A DNA stretch of 64,000 nt, from assembly GCA_012270065.1 (NCBI GenBank), contig JAAXJB010000047.1, forward strand, positions 1 to 64,000. The letters are read 5' to 3'. A program made the translations under genes and the position numbers. Below the pieces are notes generated by a model that was given only the letters and a program-made list of their open reading frames with translations, was not told where the DNA came from and made no database searches. This document shows positions 1-11,121 of this stretch, in pieces; within the stretch, counting starts at the first letter, position 1, and each line of letters begins with the position of its first letter. This DNA comes from Rubripirellula sp. Lineage in GTDB: Bacteria > Planctomycetota > Planctomycetia > Pirellulales > Pirellulaceae.

Positions 1-90
1 TTCGTGAAACCGCCGTCCATCGGGTCGATGCTGGCACCGTTGCCGACGGCCCTACTCCAGATCTCGGGGGTGGCGATTACCTGCTTGTGT

Positions 91-1674
91 TCAAGGGTTC
101 TCGCGACGCACTTTCAAGAGTTCTGGATAGGTCTGATCCTCATCCCCGTATTGCTGTTTGAGTTCCTGCAGCCGGCTTTTCATGAACCGTACAACCGAGG
201 CATATTCGGGATTGTTGTAGACATTGTTGGTTTCCTGGGGATCGAGCTTGAGATCGTACAATTCCCATCCGGGAGTGGACGGTTCAAAATCACCTTTTCC
301 CAAATTCGCATCCAGCGGCAATCCATAGAAGAACGCCAGCTTGTACCGATCAGTGCGGACTCCATAGTGCCCGGGGATGTGATGATGAGCCAGATGCATC
401 CAATAGCGATAATAGATTGCATCACGCCACTGTTGCGGTTCATTGCCCGTGAGAATCGTACGCAGGCTTTTCCCCTGCATCTTGCTGATTTCTGATTCTG
501 CGCTGGTTTCTGAAAAGTCGAGGAATGTCTGCGCGAAATCAAGATTCGAACAGAGTTGTGCGTCATTGACCGCGCCAGCAGGAATCACACCCGGCAGTCG
601 GGCAAGAAATGGCATTTGCAAACATTCTTCGTAAATCCAACGCTTGTCAAAGTAATCATGTTCACCGAGAAACATTCCCTGATCAGCCGTGTAGATCACC
701 AGTGTGTTTTCAGCGAGCCCGGTTCTATCCAGATAGTCAAGGACACGTCCGACGTTTTCGTCGACCGCTTTAACGCAGCCAAGGTAATCATGAAGGTACT
801 TCTGGTACGCCGCTTTGCCTTTTTCCTTGTCGGTCATCCCGGATAGATTGATTGATCCAGCTGGCCAATCCGGTTTTTGTACATCCGCTACCATCGTCCG
901 GCGTGGGTGCAGTCTGCTCGTGATGGAGGTTCCCATCATCCTTGTCGCAGAAGAACGGTGGGAGAAATCTTCCCACAGAGTTTCAGGTTCAGGTATTTCT
1001 ACATCAGCGAGATAATTTTTGTGCCGGTTGGCTGGCTCCCATTTCCCATGAGGAGCCTTGTGGTGCAGCATCATGAAAAACGGCTTTTTGTCATCACGCT
1101 GGTCGAGCCATTCCATCGCATAGTCGGTTACAAGATCGGTGTAATAACCTTTCGTGCGCTGAGCTTTTTTATTGACACGTGATGTGTAAGCAACGCCGTC
1201 CGTCGATGCGACAAAAACCGGGTTGTGGTACAACCCCTGACCCGGACCCACTTTCCAGTAATCGAAACCCCATGGTGGTGAACGGAGATGCCATTTACCA
1301 ATCAATGCAGTTTGATAGCCGGACTGTCTCAGGATTTCAGCAACATTGGGTATCCCCTTGTCGGGACCCGGAAAAGCATCCACCAATGTTTTCACACCGT
1401 TAACATGCGAATGCTGCCCTGAAAGGATGACTGCACGACTGGGCGTGCAGATGGAGTTGGTGACAAAGCACTTCGTCAGCTTCATTCCCTCCTTGGCAAG
1501 GCGATCAATGTTGGGAGTCGGCGCGACTGCCGCGAGTCTGCCACCGTAGGCGCTGATGGCATTGCATGCGTGATCATCAGACATGATGAACAGGATGTTA
1601 GGGCGTTCGGCAGCCATGCCCGCAGAAACCAACATGAACAGGTACGTGAGTGGCAGAAGATACAGGTATTTCAT
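91..1674 (-). CDS. Secreted sulfatase (alkaline phosphatase superfamily)
   Basis: Arylsulfatase-type hydrolase that would cleave sulfate esters, probably from sulfated polysaccharides, outside the cytoplasm. The mature protein opens with the family start RPNILFIMSDDHACNA, whose paired Asp residues bind metal. The formylglycine signature C-T-P-S-R follows about 55 residues into the mature protein, so the Cys should be converted to formylglycine. HGKW and GKWHL motifs are also present. I start at ATG 1674, giving a standard signal peptide (MKYLYLLPLTYLFMLVSAG then A-A-E); an in-frame GTG at 1704 adds ten residues before it. No Shine-Dalgarno is obvious. At about 527 residues it is full length. 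It is divergent from the PSCyt/DUF1553 gene at 2042, a common planctomycete neighbourhood. Substrate cannot be told from sequence. Confidence 0.93.
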   Translation of the reverse strand: MKYLYLLPLTYLFMLVSAGMAAERPNILFIMSDDHACNAISAYGGRLAAVAPTPNIDRLAKEGMKLTKCFVTNSICTPSRAVILSGQHSHVNGVKTLVDAFPGPDKGIPNVAEILRQSGYQTALIGKWHLRSPPWGFDYWKVGPGQGLYHNPVFVASTDGVAYTSRVNKKAQRTKGYYTDLVTDYAMEWLDQRDDKKPFFMMLHHKAPHGKWEPANRHKNYLADVEIPEPETLWEDFSHRSSATRMMGTSITSRLHPRRTMVADVQKPDWPAGSINLSGMTDKEKGKAAYQKYLHDYLGCVKAVDENVGRVLDYLDRTGLAENTLVIYTADQGMFLGEHDYFDKRWIYEECLQMPFLARLPGVIPAGAVNDAQLCSNLDFAQTFLDFSETSAESEISKMQGKSLRTILTGNEPQQWRDAIYYRYWMHLAHHHIPGHYGVRTDRYKLAFFYGLPLDANLGKGDFEPSTPGWELYDLKLDPQETNNVYNNPEYASVVRFMKSRLQELKQQYGDEDQTYPELLKVRRENP

Positions 1675-1704
1675 GTAGGGAACTTGTTGAAATGTGGTTT
1701 CCAC

Positions 1705-2041
1705 GGATAACGCTGCAGCGTTGTTTGACTACCTGACAGTGTAACTTCCCCGATCATTTTGCAGAAGCAATTTGCTTTGAGTTGGAAGCAATCGTGGAGT
1801 GAAATGAACATCCATGGAGAGAAAGTGCCAAACGGCGGTGGAACGATTTCTTGGTGTGAGAATCAACAACCGGGAGAAGTTGACCGATTCCGGTTGGGAT
1901 GAGCGATCCCATGAATCTCATCGTGATACCAGGGATTCACACCGAAAAGCCTTTCCACTGGCTCGATCGTGGCATTAAACTGAGTGACCCACCACCATAC
2001 TGATTGCTTCCAGCCCACCTTCATTCTGTCCGGTATTTGCC
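1705..2041. other. Divergent intergenic region
   Basis: About 340-370 bases between the divergent sulfatase and PSCyt/DUF1553 genes. It must hold both promoters, but I see no convincing -35/-10 pair, operator repeat or RNA gene. Confidence 0.4.
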
Positions 2042-5000
2042 GTGTTCTGTTTGCGAAGTCTGCACAAAACTGAATTGGTAACTATGGCCGTCATGGCGGC
2101 GTGGTGCGGACTTGCTTTCAACGCGATCAATGCTTGTGCTGATCAAGCTCGCGAACAGACCGATTTTTTTGAAAAGAAAATCCGGCCAGTGCTTGTCAAA
2201 CATTGCTATGAATGCCACGCCAGTGATTCAGAAGAAATTGGGGGCAAATTGTTGCTCGATTCTCGAGCGGGAATGATCACTGGTGGTGAATCGGGTTCGG
2301 TGATCACATCGGGAAAGCCTGAAGAGAGTCTTTTGATGCAGGCATTGCGCTACGATGGTATCGAAATGCCACCCAGTGGAAGATTGCCGGAATCGGTGTT
2401 GGGTGATTTCGCAAAGTGGATCGAGCAGGGTGCAATGGATCCCAGGACAGGTGCCTCCGTGCGTCGAGCGTCCGATAGTGAAGATCTTGACGCATTGTGG
2501 TCATTTCAGCCCAGATCCACCCCTGCTGTACCGGCGGTTCTGGATCAGTCGTGGCCCCGTGGTCCAATGGATCAGTTTGTACTTGCCCGAATCGAAGCAG
2601 CGGACTTGAAGCCAGCAGCGGATGCTACACCCCACGTGCTTGTTCGTCGCTTGTACTTTGATTTGACGGGCTTACGTCCCACAACAGAACAGGTCGCGGA
2701 CTTTGTGCAGCATCACGAGCGTGACCCGGGAGGCGCTGTTGAAAATCTGGTTGATCGTCTACTCGCCGATCCCCAGTTCGGAATCCGTTGGGGAAGACAC
2801 TGGTTGGATGTGGCACGATACGGAGAATCCAATGGGGATGATGGTCTGGGAAGAAATGCGACGTTTCCGCATGCGTGGCGGTATCGGGATTACGTTATCA
2901 ATGCAATGAATCGCGATTTTGGTTATGACGGTTTTCTGCGGGAACAGCTGGCTGGTGATCTGTTGAAAGCGAACACAGCTGAAGAACGAAACCGACATCT
3001 CGTGGCGACCGGTTTTCTGGCATTGGGATCAAAACCCGCCTCTGCGATGAATTCCAATTTTGCCATGGATGTCGTCGATGACCAGATCAATGTAGTCAGC
3101 ACGGGTGTGCTGGGACTGAGCGTGGCGTGCGCACGTTGCCATGACCACAAACACGATCCGATTCCAACTCGTGACTACTATGCACTGGCTGGTATTTTTT
3201 CCAGCACCCAGACACTGTACGGGGCAGCCGGTAACGAAAAGCTGACCGCACCACCAACGGATTTGCATCCATTGAGATCCAGGCTGGAGGTTGTCCAGAA
3301 ACAACCTGATCGAAGCAAGAAACCAGAATTTGCAGCCGGCTATCAGGATGTGATTGAATCGTTCAAGCCAGTGATCAGCGAGTCGCTGACAGCGTCTCCC
3401 GAAAATCTGAAACCTGTTTCAGAAGTTTCTTTCAGTGAAACCGGGTTTGCCAGTCTGAAGGAGACTGCCCTGCATGGTGAATTCAAGGATGAAGCGATTT
3501 CATACAGCATTTCATTCTGGTTCCGTAATACGCTGAAGAATGATGCACGACCCATCACGACTTATCTGTTTTCCAGAGCAGAATTGGGTAACAAAGCTTT
3601 GCCAGGAGATCATCTGGGGATTGGCGGGAAACATGAAAAAGCAGTAACTGGGAAGTTATTCATTTTCAATGGAAACGAGAAGAAAACATCAATCAAAGGT
3701 TCGACCGTCATTCCTCCGGATACATGGAACCATGTTGTTCTGGTGAGGCGTGGCGGAAAGGTTGAGGTGTTTTTGAATGGTCAACTGGAATTGGCTGGCT
3801 CATTGGAGCCGATGTTTGGGAAATCACGCCAATTCAGTCTTGGTAGAAGAAGCGACAAGTTTGCTCCCCTTCAAGGGAATGTCGGTCAGTTCGCAGCTTA
3901 TCCACGAGCACTCGATCGCAAGTCTGCCGAAAGTCTGCACACAGCATCAGGGCAACCCAAAGGAATCGTCCCGATTCCCGTGGATGGCTATGCAATGGGA
4001 GTGCGAGAGGGTTCGAAGCCAGCAGATATCAAGATCCATATCAATGGAGATGGTGCAAAAAAAGGAGCTTTGGTGCCTCGGGGAGTATTGACTGCTTATC
4101 AGGCACTTCCTGAAGACGTTGCAAGTCAGTTTGATCATGGGACGTTCACCATCCCTGATGGTTCGAGCGGTCGTTCAGAACTGGTCGAGTGGTTGATACG
4201 TGATGACCATCCCCATACGTCCAGAGTCATGGTCAACCGGATATGGATGCATTTGATGGGACGTGGCATTGTGGCAACGCCGGACGACTTCGGAGTCTAT
4301 GGCGCCCGACCTACTCATCCGGGCTTGCTTGATTACCTGGCTGAAACATTTGTGCGTCAGGATTGGTCGGTGAAGCAGATGATTCGCCAGATTGTGCTTT
4401 CAAGAACCTATCAACTGTCCAGCCAGCATGATGCGGATACTCTTGCCCAGGATCCTGATAACCGCTGGCTTGCCCGTCACGAAAGGCGAAGGCTTGATGC
4501 CGAGTCGCTGCGAGACAGCATTCTGCAGGTCACCGGCAGTCTTGATTACGCGCCGCAGCAGGGATCTGCCATCGAGAAGATCGACGCCTTGATCAATTGG
4601 CCACCCGGTGAAGCGACCAATCTCCATCGTGAATCAAATCATCGAAGTATTTATCTGTGCATGTTGAGGCATGCACCACCTGCCGAATTGGCCGCCTTTG
4701 ATCTGCCCGATGCCGTCGGTATCACGGGTCAGCGAGAGGTCACGACTTTACCGACCCAGACGCTTTTTCTGCTGAATAGTGACTTTGTGGTGTCGCAGAC
4801 CAGCACGTATGCGAATCAACTGATCGCGGGGCCTGGCCTTCAGAAAGGTGAACCAGTTACGGATCAGCTACGCGTGCGACAGGTGTTCCAGAGCTGTTTT
4901 CAGAGAATGCCCAGCGAGGTCGAGTTGCAGCAGGCGATGGATTATCTTGTCATGATTGACGGGCAACTCCAAATGACGGTAACGGATGCTGATCGACGTA

Positions 5001-5068
5001 GACAGGCTGTCTGGCAGAGCTTTTGTCAGGCAATGTTGATGACAAATGAATTTCGCTATGTGGATTGA
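2042..5068 (+). CDS. PSCyt1-DUF1549-LamG-like-DUF1553 haem-motif protein
   Basis: Large exported planctomycete protein of the PSCyt1/PSCyt2/PSD1 architecture. The family is proposed to act in extracellular or periplasmic polysaccharide catabolism, but its biochemistry is poorly known. Seen here: signal peptide, PSCyt1 with C55-Y-E-C58-H59, DUF1549 from about 170 with a second CxxCH at C363-A-R-C366-H, and DUF1553 from about 710 to the end ([16 protein letters not shown]). Between them, about 460-630, lies a LamG/concanavalin-like insert ([31 protein letters not shown]). The start is uncertain: GTG 2042 gives a charged n-region, while ATG 2084 begins just before the hydrophobic core; neither has a clear ribosome site. 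The stop lies just before the DUF1501 gene, so the two are a transcriptional pair. Confidence 0.92.
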   Translation: MFCLRSLHKTELVTMAVMAAWCGLAFNAINACADQAREQTDFFEKKIRPVLVKHCYECHASDSEEIGGKLLLDSRAGMITGGESGSVITSGKPEESLLMQALRYDGIEMPPSGRLPESVLGDFAKWIEQGAMDPRTGASVRRASDSEDLDALWSFQPRSTPAVPAVLDQSWPRGPMDQFVLARIEAADLKPAADATPHVLVRRLYFDLTGLRPTTEQVADFVQHHERDPGGAVENLVDRLLADPQFGIRWGRHWLDVARYGESNGDDGLGRNATFPHAWRYRDYVINAMNRDFGYDGFLREQLAGDLLKANTAEERNRHLVATGFLALGSKPASAMNSNFAMDVVDDQINVVSTGVLGLSVACARCHDHKHDPIPTRDYYALAGIFSSTQTLYGAAGNEKLTAPPTDLHPLRSRLEVVQKQPDRSKKPEFAAGYQDVIESFKPVISESLTASPENLKPVSEVSFSETGFASLKETALHGEFKDEAISYSISFWFRNTLKNDARPITTYLFSRAELGNKALPGDHLGIGGKHEKAVTGKLFIFNGNEKKTSIKGSTVIPPDTWNHVVLVRRGGKVEVFLNGQLELAGSLEPMFGKSRQFSLGRRSDKFAPLQGNVGQFAAYPRALDRKSAESLHTASGQPKGIVPIPVDGYAMGVREGSKPADIKIHINGDGAKKGALVPRGVLTAYQALPEDVASQFDHGTFTIPDGSSGRSELVEWLIRDDHPHTSRVMVNRIWMHLMGRGIVATPDDFGVYGARPTHPGLLDYLAETFVRQDWSVKQMIRQIVLSRTYQLSSQHDADTLAQDPDNRWLARHERRRLDAESLRDSILQVTGSLDYAPQQGSAIEKIDALINWPPGEATNLHRESNHRSIYLCMLRHAPPAELAAFDLPDAVGITGQREVTTLPTQTLFLLNSDFVVSQTSTYANQLIAGPGLQKGEPVTDQLRVRQVFQSCFQRMPSEVELQQAMDYLVMIDGQLQMTVTDADRRRQAVWQSFCQAMLMTNEFRYVD

Positions 5069-5076
5069 TCACTGAC

Positions 5077-6417
5077 ATGATTTCCCGAAGACACATGCTG
5101 CAATCGGCCTCCTGCGGATTTGGATATCTGGCACTGCAGTCATCATTATGCAGGGCTGCGGAACCTGCAGCGAAGCCACCGGTCTTGTCTGACAGCATCA
5201 AGTCAGCTCGGGCAAAGCGTGTGATTTTTTTGTGCATGAGCGGCGGTCCGGCACAAATGGACACGTTTGACTACAAACCACAGACCGGCAAGAAGAAGCA
5301 TCCCGGTTCGGTTTTTCCGTTTCAGCAGTACGGTGAGAGTGGTTTGTGGATTTCGGATTTACTGCCCAAAACGGCCAAACATGCAGATCGACTTTGCGTG
5401 ATCAACGGAATGCACGCGGATACGGGAAACCATGCCCAATCGTTCCTGCAGTTGCATACAGGAGAGCGGTTACGCAAGCGGCCGAGTATGGGATCATGGA
5501 TCTCGTACGGTCTTGGAAGTGAGAACGAGAATCTTCCCAGTTTTATCAGTCTCAATGCCGCTAAACCCTCGGTGTACTCCAGCGCCTTTCTGCCAACTCA
5601 ATACGCCGGTACACCCATCGGGACGAATGGCGAGAACATGTCAGCAGCAACCATCCGGGATATCGCTGGCGAACATCTTCCGGCCTCTGCCAAACGAAAG
5701 CAACTCGATTTTGTGCAGCAGATGAATCGCAGCCACGCTTCCCAGCGTTCAGGGGACAAGCATCTTGAGGGTGTAATCGAGTCAATGGAACTGGCGTTCC
5801 GGATGCAGATGGCCGCTCCGGAACTGTTGGACTTGAGCAATGAGACCGCGGCGACGCTCGAGCGATATCGAGTCGGAAAAAAATTGTCGATCGGTACATG
5901 TCGGCCGACTGATTTTGGAAGGCAATGTTTACTTGCCCGTCGCTTTATCGAAGCTGGTGTTCGATTCATCGAGCTCAATCACGGTGGTTGGGATCAGCAC
6001 AAGAACCATCGACGTGACTTGAAGGCCAATTGTGATAGCACGGATGCACCCATTGCAGCTTTGTTGGAAGATCTGACATCACGCGGACTGATGGATGACA
6101 CACTGGTCGTGTGGGGTGGGGAATTCGGGCGGCCCGGTTTGACGCCGGATGACGGCAAAGATGAAACCGGTCACAACGCGAAAGGCTTTACCTTCTGGTT
6201 GGCTGGCGGTGGCGTCAAGTCAGGGTATGTCCACGGAAAGACGAGTGAAACGGGTGACAAGGCAGTCGAGGGGAAAGTCCACTTCCGTGATCTGCACGCT
6301 ACGATTCTGAATCTGATGGGCTTGGATCATCAGCACCTGAACTATCAGCATGAAGGTCGTCTGCACCGACTGACCGGTCCCGAAGAAGCAAAGGTAGTGA
6401 CCGACCTGTTTGCATGA
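5077..6417 (+). CDS. DUF1501 protein with Tat signal
   Basis: DUF1501 is an alkaline-phosphatase-fold family that accompanies DUF1553 proteins in planctomycetes; activity is unproven. The N-terminus has a twin-arginine signal ([20 protein letters not shown]), so it is probably exported folded. Family motifs visible are [60 protein letters not shown] and [16 protein letters not shown] start at ATG 5077; an in-frame TTG at 5065 would overlap the upstream stop by four bases. Either way it is almost certainly co-transcribed with the upstream PSCyt/DUF1553 gene. The length of about 447 residues is normal for the family. Confidence 0.92.
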   Translation: MISRRHMLQSASCGFGYLALQSSLCRAAEPAAKPPVLSDSIKSARAKRVIFLCMSGGPAQMDTFDYKPQTGKKKHPGSVFPFQQYGESGLWISDLLPKTAKHADRLCVINGMHADTGNHAQSFLQLHTGERLRKRPSMGSWISYGLGSENENLPSFISLNAAKPSVYSSAFLPTQYAGTPIGTNGENMSAATIRDIAGEHLPASAKRKQLDFVQQMNRSHASQRSGDKHLEGVIESMELAFRMQMAAPELLDLSNETAATLERYRVGKKLSIGTCRPTDFGRQCLLARRFIEAGVRFIELNHGGWDQHKNHRRDLKANCDSTDAPIAALLEDLTSRGLMDDTLVVWGGEFGRPGLTPDDGKDETGHNAKGFTFWLAGGGVKSGYVHGKTSETGDKAVEGKVHFRDLHATILNLMGLDHQHLNYQHEGRLHRLTGPEEAKVVTDLFA

Positions 6418-6495
6418 TTGCTATTGGTGATGAACGAAAAACCTCGTGTGCTGGTCCAACACGTTGCAACCGTTCTCGGAAAGATAGGGGTTCAT

Positions 6496-9384
6496 TCATC
6501 GGTGGTGGTGAACGAAGGCTGGCAGCAGTTCTTTCGGCAGACTGGACAACATCTTTCCCATCCCCCTTTGATGTGCGGTTACCACGATGATCAGATTGAG
6601 TTCGGGTAACATCAGAAGAAACTGGCCACCAGCGCCGCGGCCGGATTTGCAATCGTAGGTCCGTTCTCCGATTTTCATGTCATGCCGCCACCAGAAATAA
6701 CCATAAGATGTACCTTGGGGGTTGGTGTGGATTCGATCGGTGGCTTGCTTCACATATTCGGCAGGAATCAGTTGTTCACCCTGCCATTTACCAGCGTTAC
6801 TGACAAGCATTCCCCACTTGAGCATGTCACGGGATCGCATGCTGCTTCCAGCGGCTGATTTCGGTAGCCCACTGACATCGTTTTGCCATGCAAAATTGGT
6901 GATTCCAAGTTTCGCCAGCAGTTCTTCCTTGATAAATTTCCGCGCTGAACCCGGCACAACAGTCTCCAGAACCTGCATGGCGATCGAAGGATCAGAGCTT
7001 TGATATTTGAAACCCGGTTCGTCAGATGAAATGGGATCGCTGTATTGCAGGTAGGCCTGAATCTGACCCTGTCCCATCATCAGTTTCGTGTTTTTTCTGA
7101 GGTCATTGGCTTTGGCCTGATCAAGCCGAATTCCAGACTTCATGTTCAGCGCTTGTGCAAGAGTGATCTGTTCTGCCCCGGCAATGATTTTGGATTGATC
7201 AATGTCCTTCAGAAAATTGATGACGGGTTGATTCAAATCTGACATCTTCAGGTACCCCAGCTGGATCGCTCTTCCGATCGCCAGTGCCGTGTAAGACTTG
7301 GTAATCGACATCTGATAATGGGGATAATTGATTCTGCCCCGGCGATAATAGGATTCAAAGAGTAGTCTGCCGTGTTGATGAATCAGCAGACTGTCAATTT
7401 CACCGTGCTTGCCTTCATGTATGTCAGCGGCGAATGCGAGAACACGCTGAGTTGAAGGTTCAGCAGTGTTCAGGCTGCCAGTTGCGATACCATCCATACG
7501 ATCTTCTGGCGATGTCGTGATGTAAGGTGTTTTCAGGTCAGGTATGTTTTTTTCCAGCGCGTAGGATATATCTTCTGCGCTCAGGTCCGTAATTTCGGGA
7601 GCCAGTCCTGCTTCATGATCAGCCGGTGGTTCCTTTGATTTTTGGCCTGTTTTGTCGCGAGGGAGCGAAGCATTCCTTTTCCCAACCTGCAACATTGCGG
7701 GCCGTTGCCAGTCTTTTGGTGTGTAGCCCTCGGGAGCCACAGGTTTGCTCACCTCGACGACCTCATCTTCAGGATCGAACAATGGCCAGGTGTCGCTGCG
7801 AAAGGGTGATGCGGGCAAACCTGCGCGGTTGTAAAGCAGATTTCGTCGAGATGGATTCATTGCCCACGCGTAGCGAACGGCAACGGGGGTTGCGATTTTG
7901 CTCGAGGAAACGATCACCTGATCGCCATCAATAACAGCGTCTGCCCAGTGCCATACCTGATCGTTACCGGCAATGGCAAAGGAATCCAGTTGTGTATCAC
8001 CGGAACCTGTCAGTTGATTGGCAGAAACCAGATCACTGCCACCGGTTTCGAAGCGGAGGATGATTTTGTTGCCATCGATTTTTTGATTTTGAAAGCGTGG
8101 CCCAGAACCAACCACGTCTCTCGAGTAAACATTTTCCAATGCGTAGAGTGCATGCCGGATACCAATCGGTCGTTTGTTTTTCGGGTGCAGCTGAATCGCG
8201 TCACCGGTGTCAATGGAAACCACAAGTCCCACATTGGATAATTGTTCGCTTGCCAAACGCATGGCTTCACGATTGACCGCCCACGGGGCTTTCAGTCCTT
8301 CGACGGGAGCAGTTTGTGCCGGGTTCCAGCTGGGGAGTTGTGTCAGAATGAATGGGAAATCATCAGCGACATGCCCCCCAGACAACTCGTGCCACGAAGA
8401 ACGGTAGTAAGTGATCAGTTTCTTGATCTGTTCGGAATAGTGTTCTGCTTGTGGAACATTCTTTGAATTCCTTTCGCCCTGGTACCATATTGCACCCCGG
8501 ATTCCATAAGGTCGAATCGGGTGAATCATTGCGTTGAAGATATGGCTGGGGTACTGGTGGCCCAGATTCGCAGGCTTGGTGATGAAAGGTGGTTGCAGTG
8601 GTTTCCACTGGTTTTTCATCGTTTCACCGGCGGCGATCTTCTGCTGATAGAGAATGAGCTCCTGTCTGTAGGTTTGGAGTGCCTCATCACGATCAAATCG
8701 CCTGGAATTCCTGTCCAGTTGTGCAATGTGCATTCTGGTGCGCTTGTCATTGCGTTGGATTTCGGCAGGCATCCAGCCCTCGATCGGTGTACCAGCGTAG
8801 GCTTGGACAATGATGCCGACAGGAACGTCGAGTGTTTGCTGAAGCGTCTTGCCAAAGTGGTACGAAACTGCGGACGTAGTGGCAGCAGTCTCGGGGGTGC
8901 AGGGAACCCATTCCGAGAGGCGGTCACGCGATTCCTCCAGCGGCTGGTGCCAGTGTTCGCGGGATGATTTGAAAATCCTGAAATTGGGAATGTTGGCATG
9001 TTTCGCTTCCGCGTCGCTATCGAAGCAGTTACCCAACGCCCAGCCCATGTTGGACTGTCCAGCGCAAAGCCATACTTCTCCGATGGCCACATCCATCAGG
9101 GAAACAGAATTCTTTCCACGGATGTGAAGTGAATGACCGGTGGAATGTGCTGGTGTTTCCAGAAAGATCTGCCATCGGCCCTCTTCGTTTGCTGCGGTTG
9201 TCACTTCGCTACCCCAGCTTGAGGTAACGGAGATCCTCTCTTCGGGATCAGCAAATCCCCAGATTGCATTGACCGATTTCTGTTGCAGCACCATGTGATC
9301 GCTGAAAAGATTTGGCAGTCTGATATCTGCCTTGGCAATCACATGAGGTAAGACAAGCAGAACAAGCGCAGTGAGTATTCGCAT
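6496..9384 (-). CDS. Sialate O-acetylesterase / class C beta-lactamase-like fusion
   Basis: A two-domain secreted hydrolase. The N-terminal half is a sialate O-acetylesterase/SASA family domain: ADIRLPNLFSDHMVLQQ at its start, then CAGQSNM with the nucleophile Ser (S120 counting from ATG 9411), IWYQGERN, and a C-terminal beta domain ending near MNPSRRNLLYNRAGLPASPF. After a charged, Pro-rich linker, the second half is a serine hydrolase of the beta-lactamase/D-alanyl-D-alanine peptidase superfamily with S702-I-T-K705 as the SxxK motif (same numbering) and GYFWWRHD near the end. ATG 9384 starts a clean signal peptide (MRILTALVLLVLPHVIAKA); ATG 9411 adds nine residues. The fusion suggests de-esterification of an acetylated glycan coupled to a second ester or amide cleavage (inference). 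It converges on the DUF1501 gene. Confidence 0.9.
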   Translation of the reverse strand: MRILTALVLLVLPHVIAKADIRLPNLFSDHMVLQQKSVNAIWGFADPEERISVTSSWGSEVTTAANEEGRWQIFLETPAHSTGHSLHIRGKNSVSLMDVAIGEVWLCAGQSNMGWALGNCFDSDAEAKHANIPNFRIFKSSREHWHQPLEESRDRLSEWVPCTPETAATTSAVSYHFGKTLQQTLDVPVGIIVQAYAGTPIEGWMPAEIQRNDKRTRMHIAQLDRNSRRFDRDEALQTYRQELILYQQKIAAGETMKNQWKPLQPPFITKPANLGHQYPSHIFNAMIHPIRPYGIRGAIWYQGERNSKNVPQAEHYSEQIKKLITYYRSSWHELSGGHVADDFPFILTQLPSWNPAQTAPVEGLKAPWAVNREAMRLASEQLSNVGLVVSIDTGDAIQLHPKNKRPIGIRHALYALENVYSRDVVGSGPRFQNQKIDGNKIILRFETGGSDLVSANQLTGSGDTQLDSFAIAGNDQVWHWADAVIDGDQVIVSSSKIATPVAVRYAWAMNPSRRNLLYNRAGLPASPFRSDTWPLFDPEDEVVEVSKPVAPEGYTPKDWQRPAMLQVGKRNASLPRDKTGQKSKEPPADHEAGLAPEITDLSAEDISYALEKNIPDLKTPYITTSPEDRMDGIATGSLNTAEPSTQRVLAFAADIHEGKHGEIDSLLIHQHGRLLFESYYRRGRINYPHYQMSITKSYTALAIGRAIQLGYLKMSDLNQPVINFLKDIDQSKIIAGAEQITLAQALNMKSGIRLDQAKANDLRKNTKLMMGQGQIQAYLQYSDPISSDEPGFKYQSSDPSIAMQVLETVVPGSARKFIKEELLAKLGITNFAWQNDVSGLPKSAAGSSMRSRDMLKWGMLVSNAGKWQGEQLIPAEYVKQATDRIHTNPQGTSYGYFWWRHDMKIGERTYDCKSGRGAGGQFLLMLPELNLIIVVTAHQRGMGKMLSSLPKELLPAFVHHHR

Positions 9385-9698
9385 GACAGGGAGTGACACA
9401 ATTGGGACCATGGAAAAAAGTGCTCAACTGCCATTTTAGCAGCGACCCGAAGCTTTCACGTTTTGATAAGAGTGGTGTTGTGACTGATCGGGCCTGCTGA
9501 GCTTCAAGGCATGCAGTGGTTGCTGCCTGATATCCGACGGGAAAATCGCAGGCGACGCCCGTTTTGCAGACGTCTGGTTCACATTGTAGGGATTGTGCGG
9601 CAACTCGTTTGGCAAAAATCGTTCAAAGTCTCTCTGTGATGCTGGATACGTCCTAGAGTTCAACAGTTTCTGGTCTTTGGGTAGTCGGAGAGTTTTGC
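9385..9698. other. Divergent intergenic region
   Basis: Spacer between the divergent esterase fusion and the Tyr/Gly-rich secreted protein. No convincing gene, repeat or RNA. The only clear signal is a GGAG ribosome site at 9687-9690 for the plus-strand gene. Confidence 0.4.
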
Positions 9699-10619
9699 AT
9701 GTTGCGTTTGTTGATCATCACGTCTGTCAGTTTCATTGCCCTGCATCACAACCCGGCGGAGGCACAGATCTTCGGCCGATGGAAAAATTCTTCGCGGGGA
9801 GCAAAGCTTCAGCGTTACGAGAGTCAACGTCCACTCACGACGGCAGATCATAGAGAACGCTCTTCCAGAACCTCTTCGGGACTGGATATTCGTATTGGGG
9901 TGGGGACGTTTCCCGGTTATGGCTACTACCCCGGCTTCGGTGCAGTCGGGTACCTCGACCCATACCGTTTTGATGGTTTCGGGTATGACCCTTACCGCTA
10001 CGGTCGTTTTGAAGCCCCGGATCTTCTGAATGACCCGTATTTCAGGGAGCGATATCGGTACGACAGCAAGTATCCAGGCCGATATCGCGTTCCAAAAGTT
10101 CCCAGCAGCAGCTCGGCGATTGGATTGGCGGAACTTTATGGGTTCAGATCAGAACTGGATCCCCGACGCAACAGTTCCATTCCATTTGATTCGGACACAG
10201 CAAACCACAGTTTGTTGAAGGTTACCGAGACACTTGCCAAGGGTTTGGAAGTCAGTGAGTACGGTGAGGCGTGGCTTGAATATCTGAATCCCCGCCAAAT
10301 CCCTGCGTTGATTTCTGAAAGAAAGACAGACGAATTACAGGAACTCCTGTCGCATTACGATGGTGTTGTTGCCAATCCGGAACTCAAATACATCAGCGTG
10401 ACACCAGGTTTTGCAGAGACACGGGATCTATTGAGAAGCGTTCTTGGTCGTTCAATCGATCAGATGGAAGAACGAGCCATTCGTGTTACACCGACCCTGG
10501 CAGTTCCAATCGATTCGGGGTCGGTCAGTCCTGCTGAAACTCTGCCAACACCGCAGCCGACTGTTGAACAGCAGCCGGATGAACAGCAGCCGGATTTGAA
10601 CCCAGCCAATGGGCGATGA
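9699..10619 (+). CDS. Secreted hypothetical protein with Tyr/Gly-rich segment
   Basis: Not recognised as a named family. It has a signal peptide (MLRLLIITSVSFIALHHNPAEA followed by QIFGRW). Residues about 65-130 are rich in Gly, Tyr, Phe and Asp (for example FPGYGYYPGFGAVGYLDPYR), which looks like a flexible or surface-exposed low-complexity tract. The second half is an ordinary folded-looking region (LLKVTETLAKGLEVSEYGEAWLEYL, DELQELLSHYDGV) and the tail is Pro/Gln-rich (PQPTVEQQPDEQQPDLNP). Start ATG 9699 is supported by GGAG eight bases upstream. It stands alone between the esterase fusion and the peroxidase. Similar tracts are common in planctomycete exported proteins; no function is assigned. 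Confidence 0.8.
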   Translation: MLRLLIITSVSFIALHHNPAEAQIFGRWKNSSRGAKLQRYESQRPLTTADHRERSSRTSSGLDIRIGVGTFPGYGYYPGFGAVGYLDPYRFDGFGYDPYRYGRFEAPDLLNDPYFRERYRYDSKYPGRYRVPKVPSSSSAIGLAELYGFRSELDPRRNSSIPFDSDTANHSLLKVTETLAKGLEVSEYGEAWLEYLNPRQIPALISERKTDELQELLSHYDGVVANPELKYISVTPGFAETRDLLRSVLGRSIDQMEERAIRVTPTLAVPIDSGSVSPAETLPTPQPTVEQQPDEQQPDLNPANGR

Positions 10620-11121
10620 GCGAATCGAAGCTGGCCTGAAAGACCTTCGTTGCGGGATGCATACGGGTGTTGCCTTCTGCATGCTGTGCTCTGATTGACG
10701 CGGGATGTTTTCTTGACGGCTGTTTGGATGGCACAACGTCTGAAGGCGACTCTGACGGGTGAACGCACTGTTTTGGATCATTGCATCGTCATGCTACGTG
10801 CAGACATACCGGCCAGAACTGATGAAGCAAGCTGAAATCCTTTTCACTTGGCCGGATTGACAGGCCGAATCAAGTCCCGCGCGAACCGTGATTAAAGACT
10901 GAATCATTACAGATCAGTGATTACTCTGCTAACTCTGGTCGGCCGATGTTCGGACTCCTTACCGGCGTGCTGTAAAGAACCGGCAGTCGGATGAGTCTTT
11001 TTGGCAAACACGACGCAGCGCATATCTGTGGTTGAAAGGTCAGCCTGTATACTGAGCCTGTCCATCGATCAGAATCATGATTTGAAAGTCATTTACGGAA
11101 ACAGGTTGGCAAGGTAAGCAA
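10620..11121. other. Intergenic region without recognised content
   Basis: About 500 bases before the cytochrome c peroxidase gene. Short open frames exist on both strands but none looks protein-like or has a ribosome site. No tRNA or convincing terminator; a weak inverted repeat around 10848-10877 is too interrupted to call. Confidence 0.4.

Noticed and set aside
1-90. Protein-like minus-strand text at the left edge (ATPEIWSRAVGNGASIDPMD)
   Set aside because: It reads through in a frame different from the sulfatase and continues off the window, but no start codon or family could be assigned, so I do not call a gene.
4-495. Plus-strand open frame of 163 codons
   Set aside because: Antisense to the sulfatase; no ribosome site or family resemblance.
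10848-10877. Possible inverted repeat ACTTGGCCGG ... GAATCAAGT
   Set aside because: Only five outer pairs match; interior mismatched.
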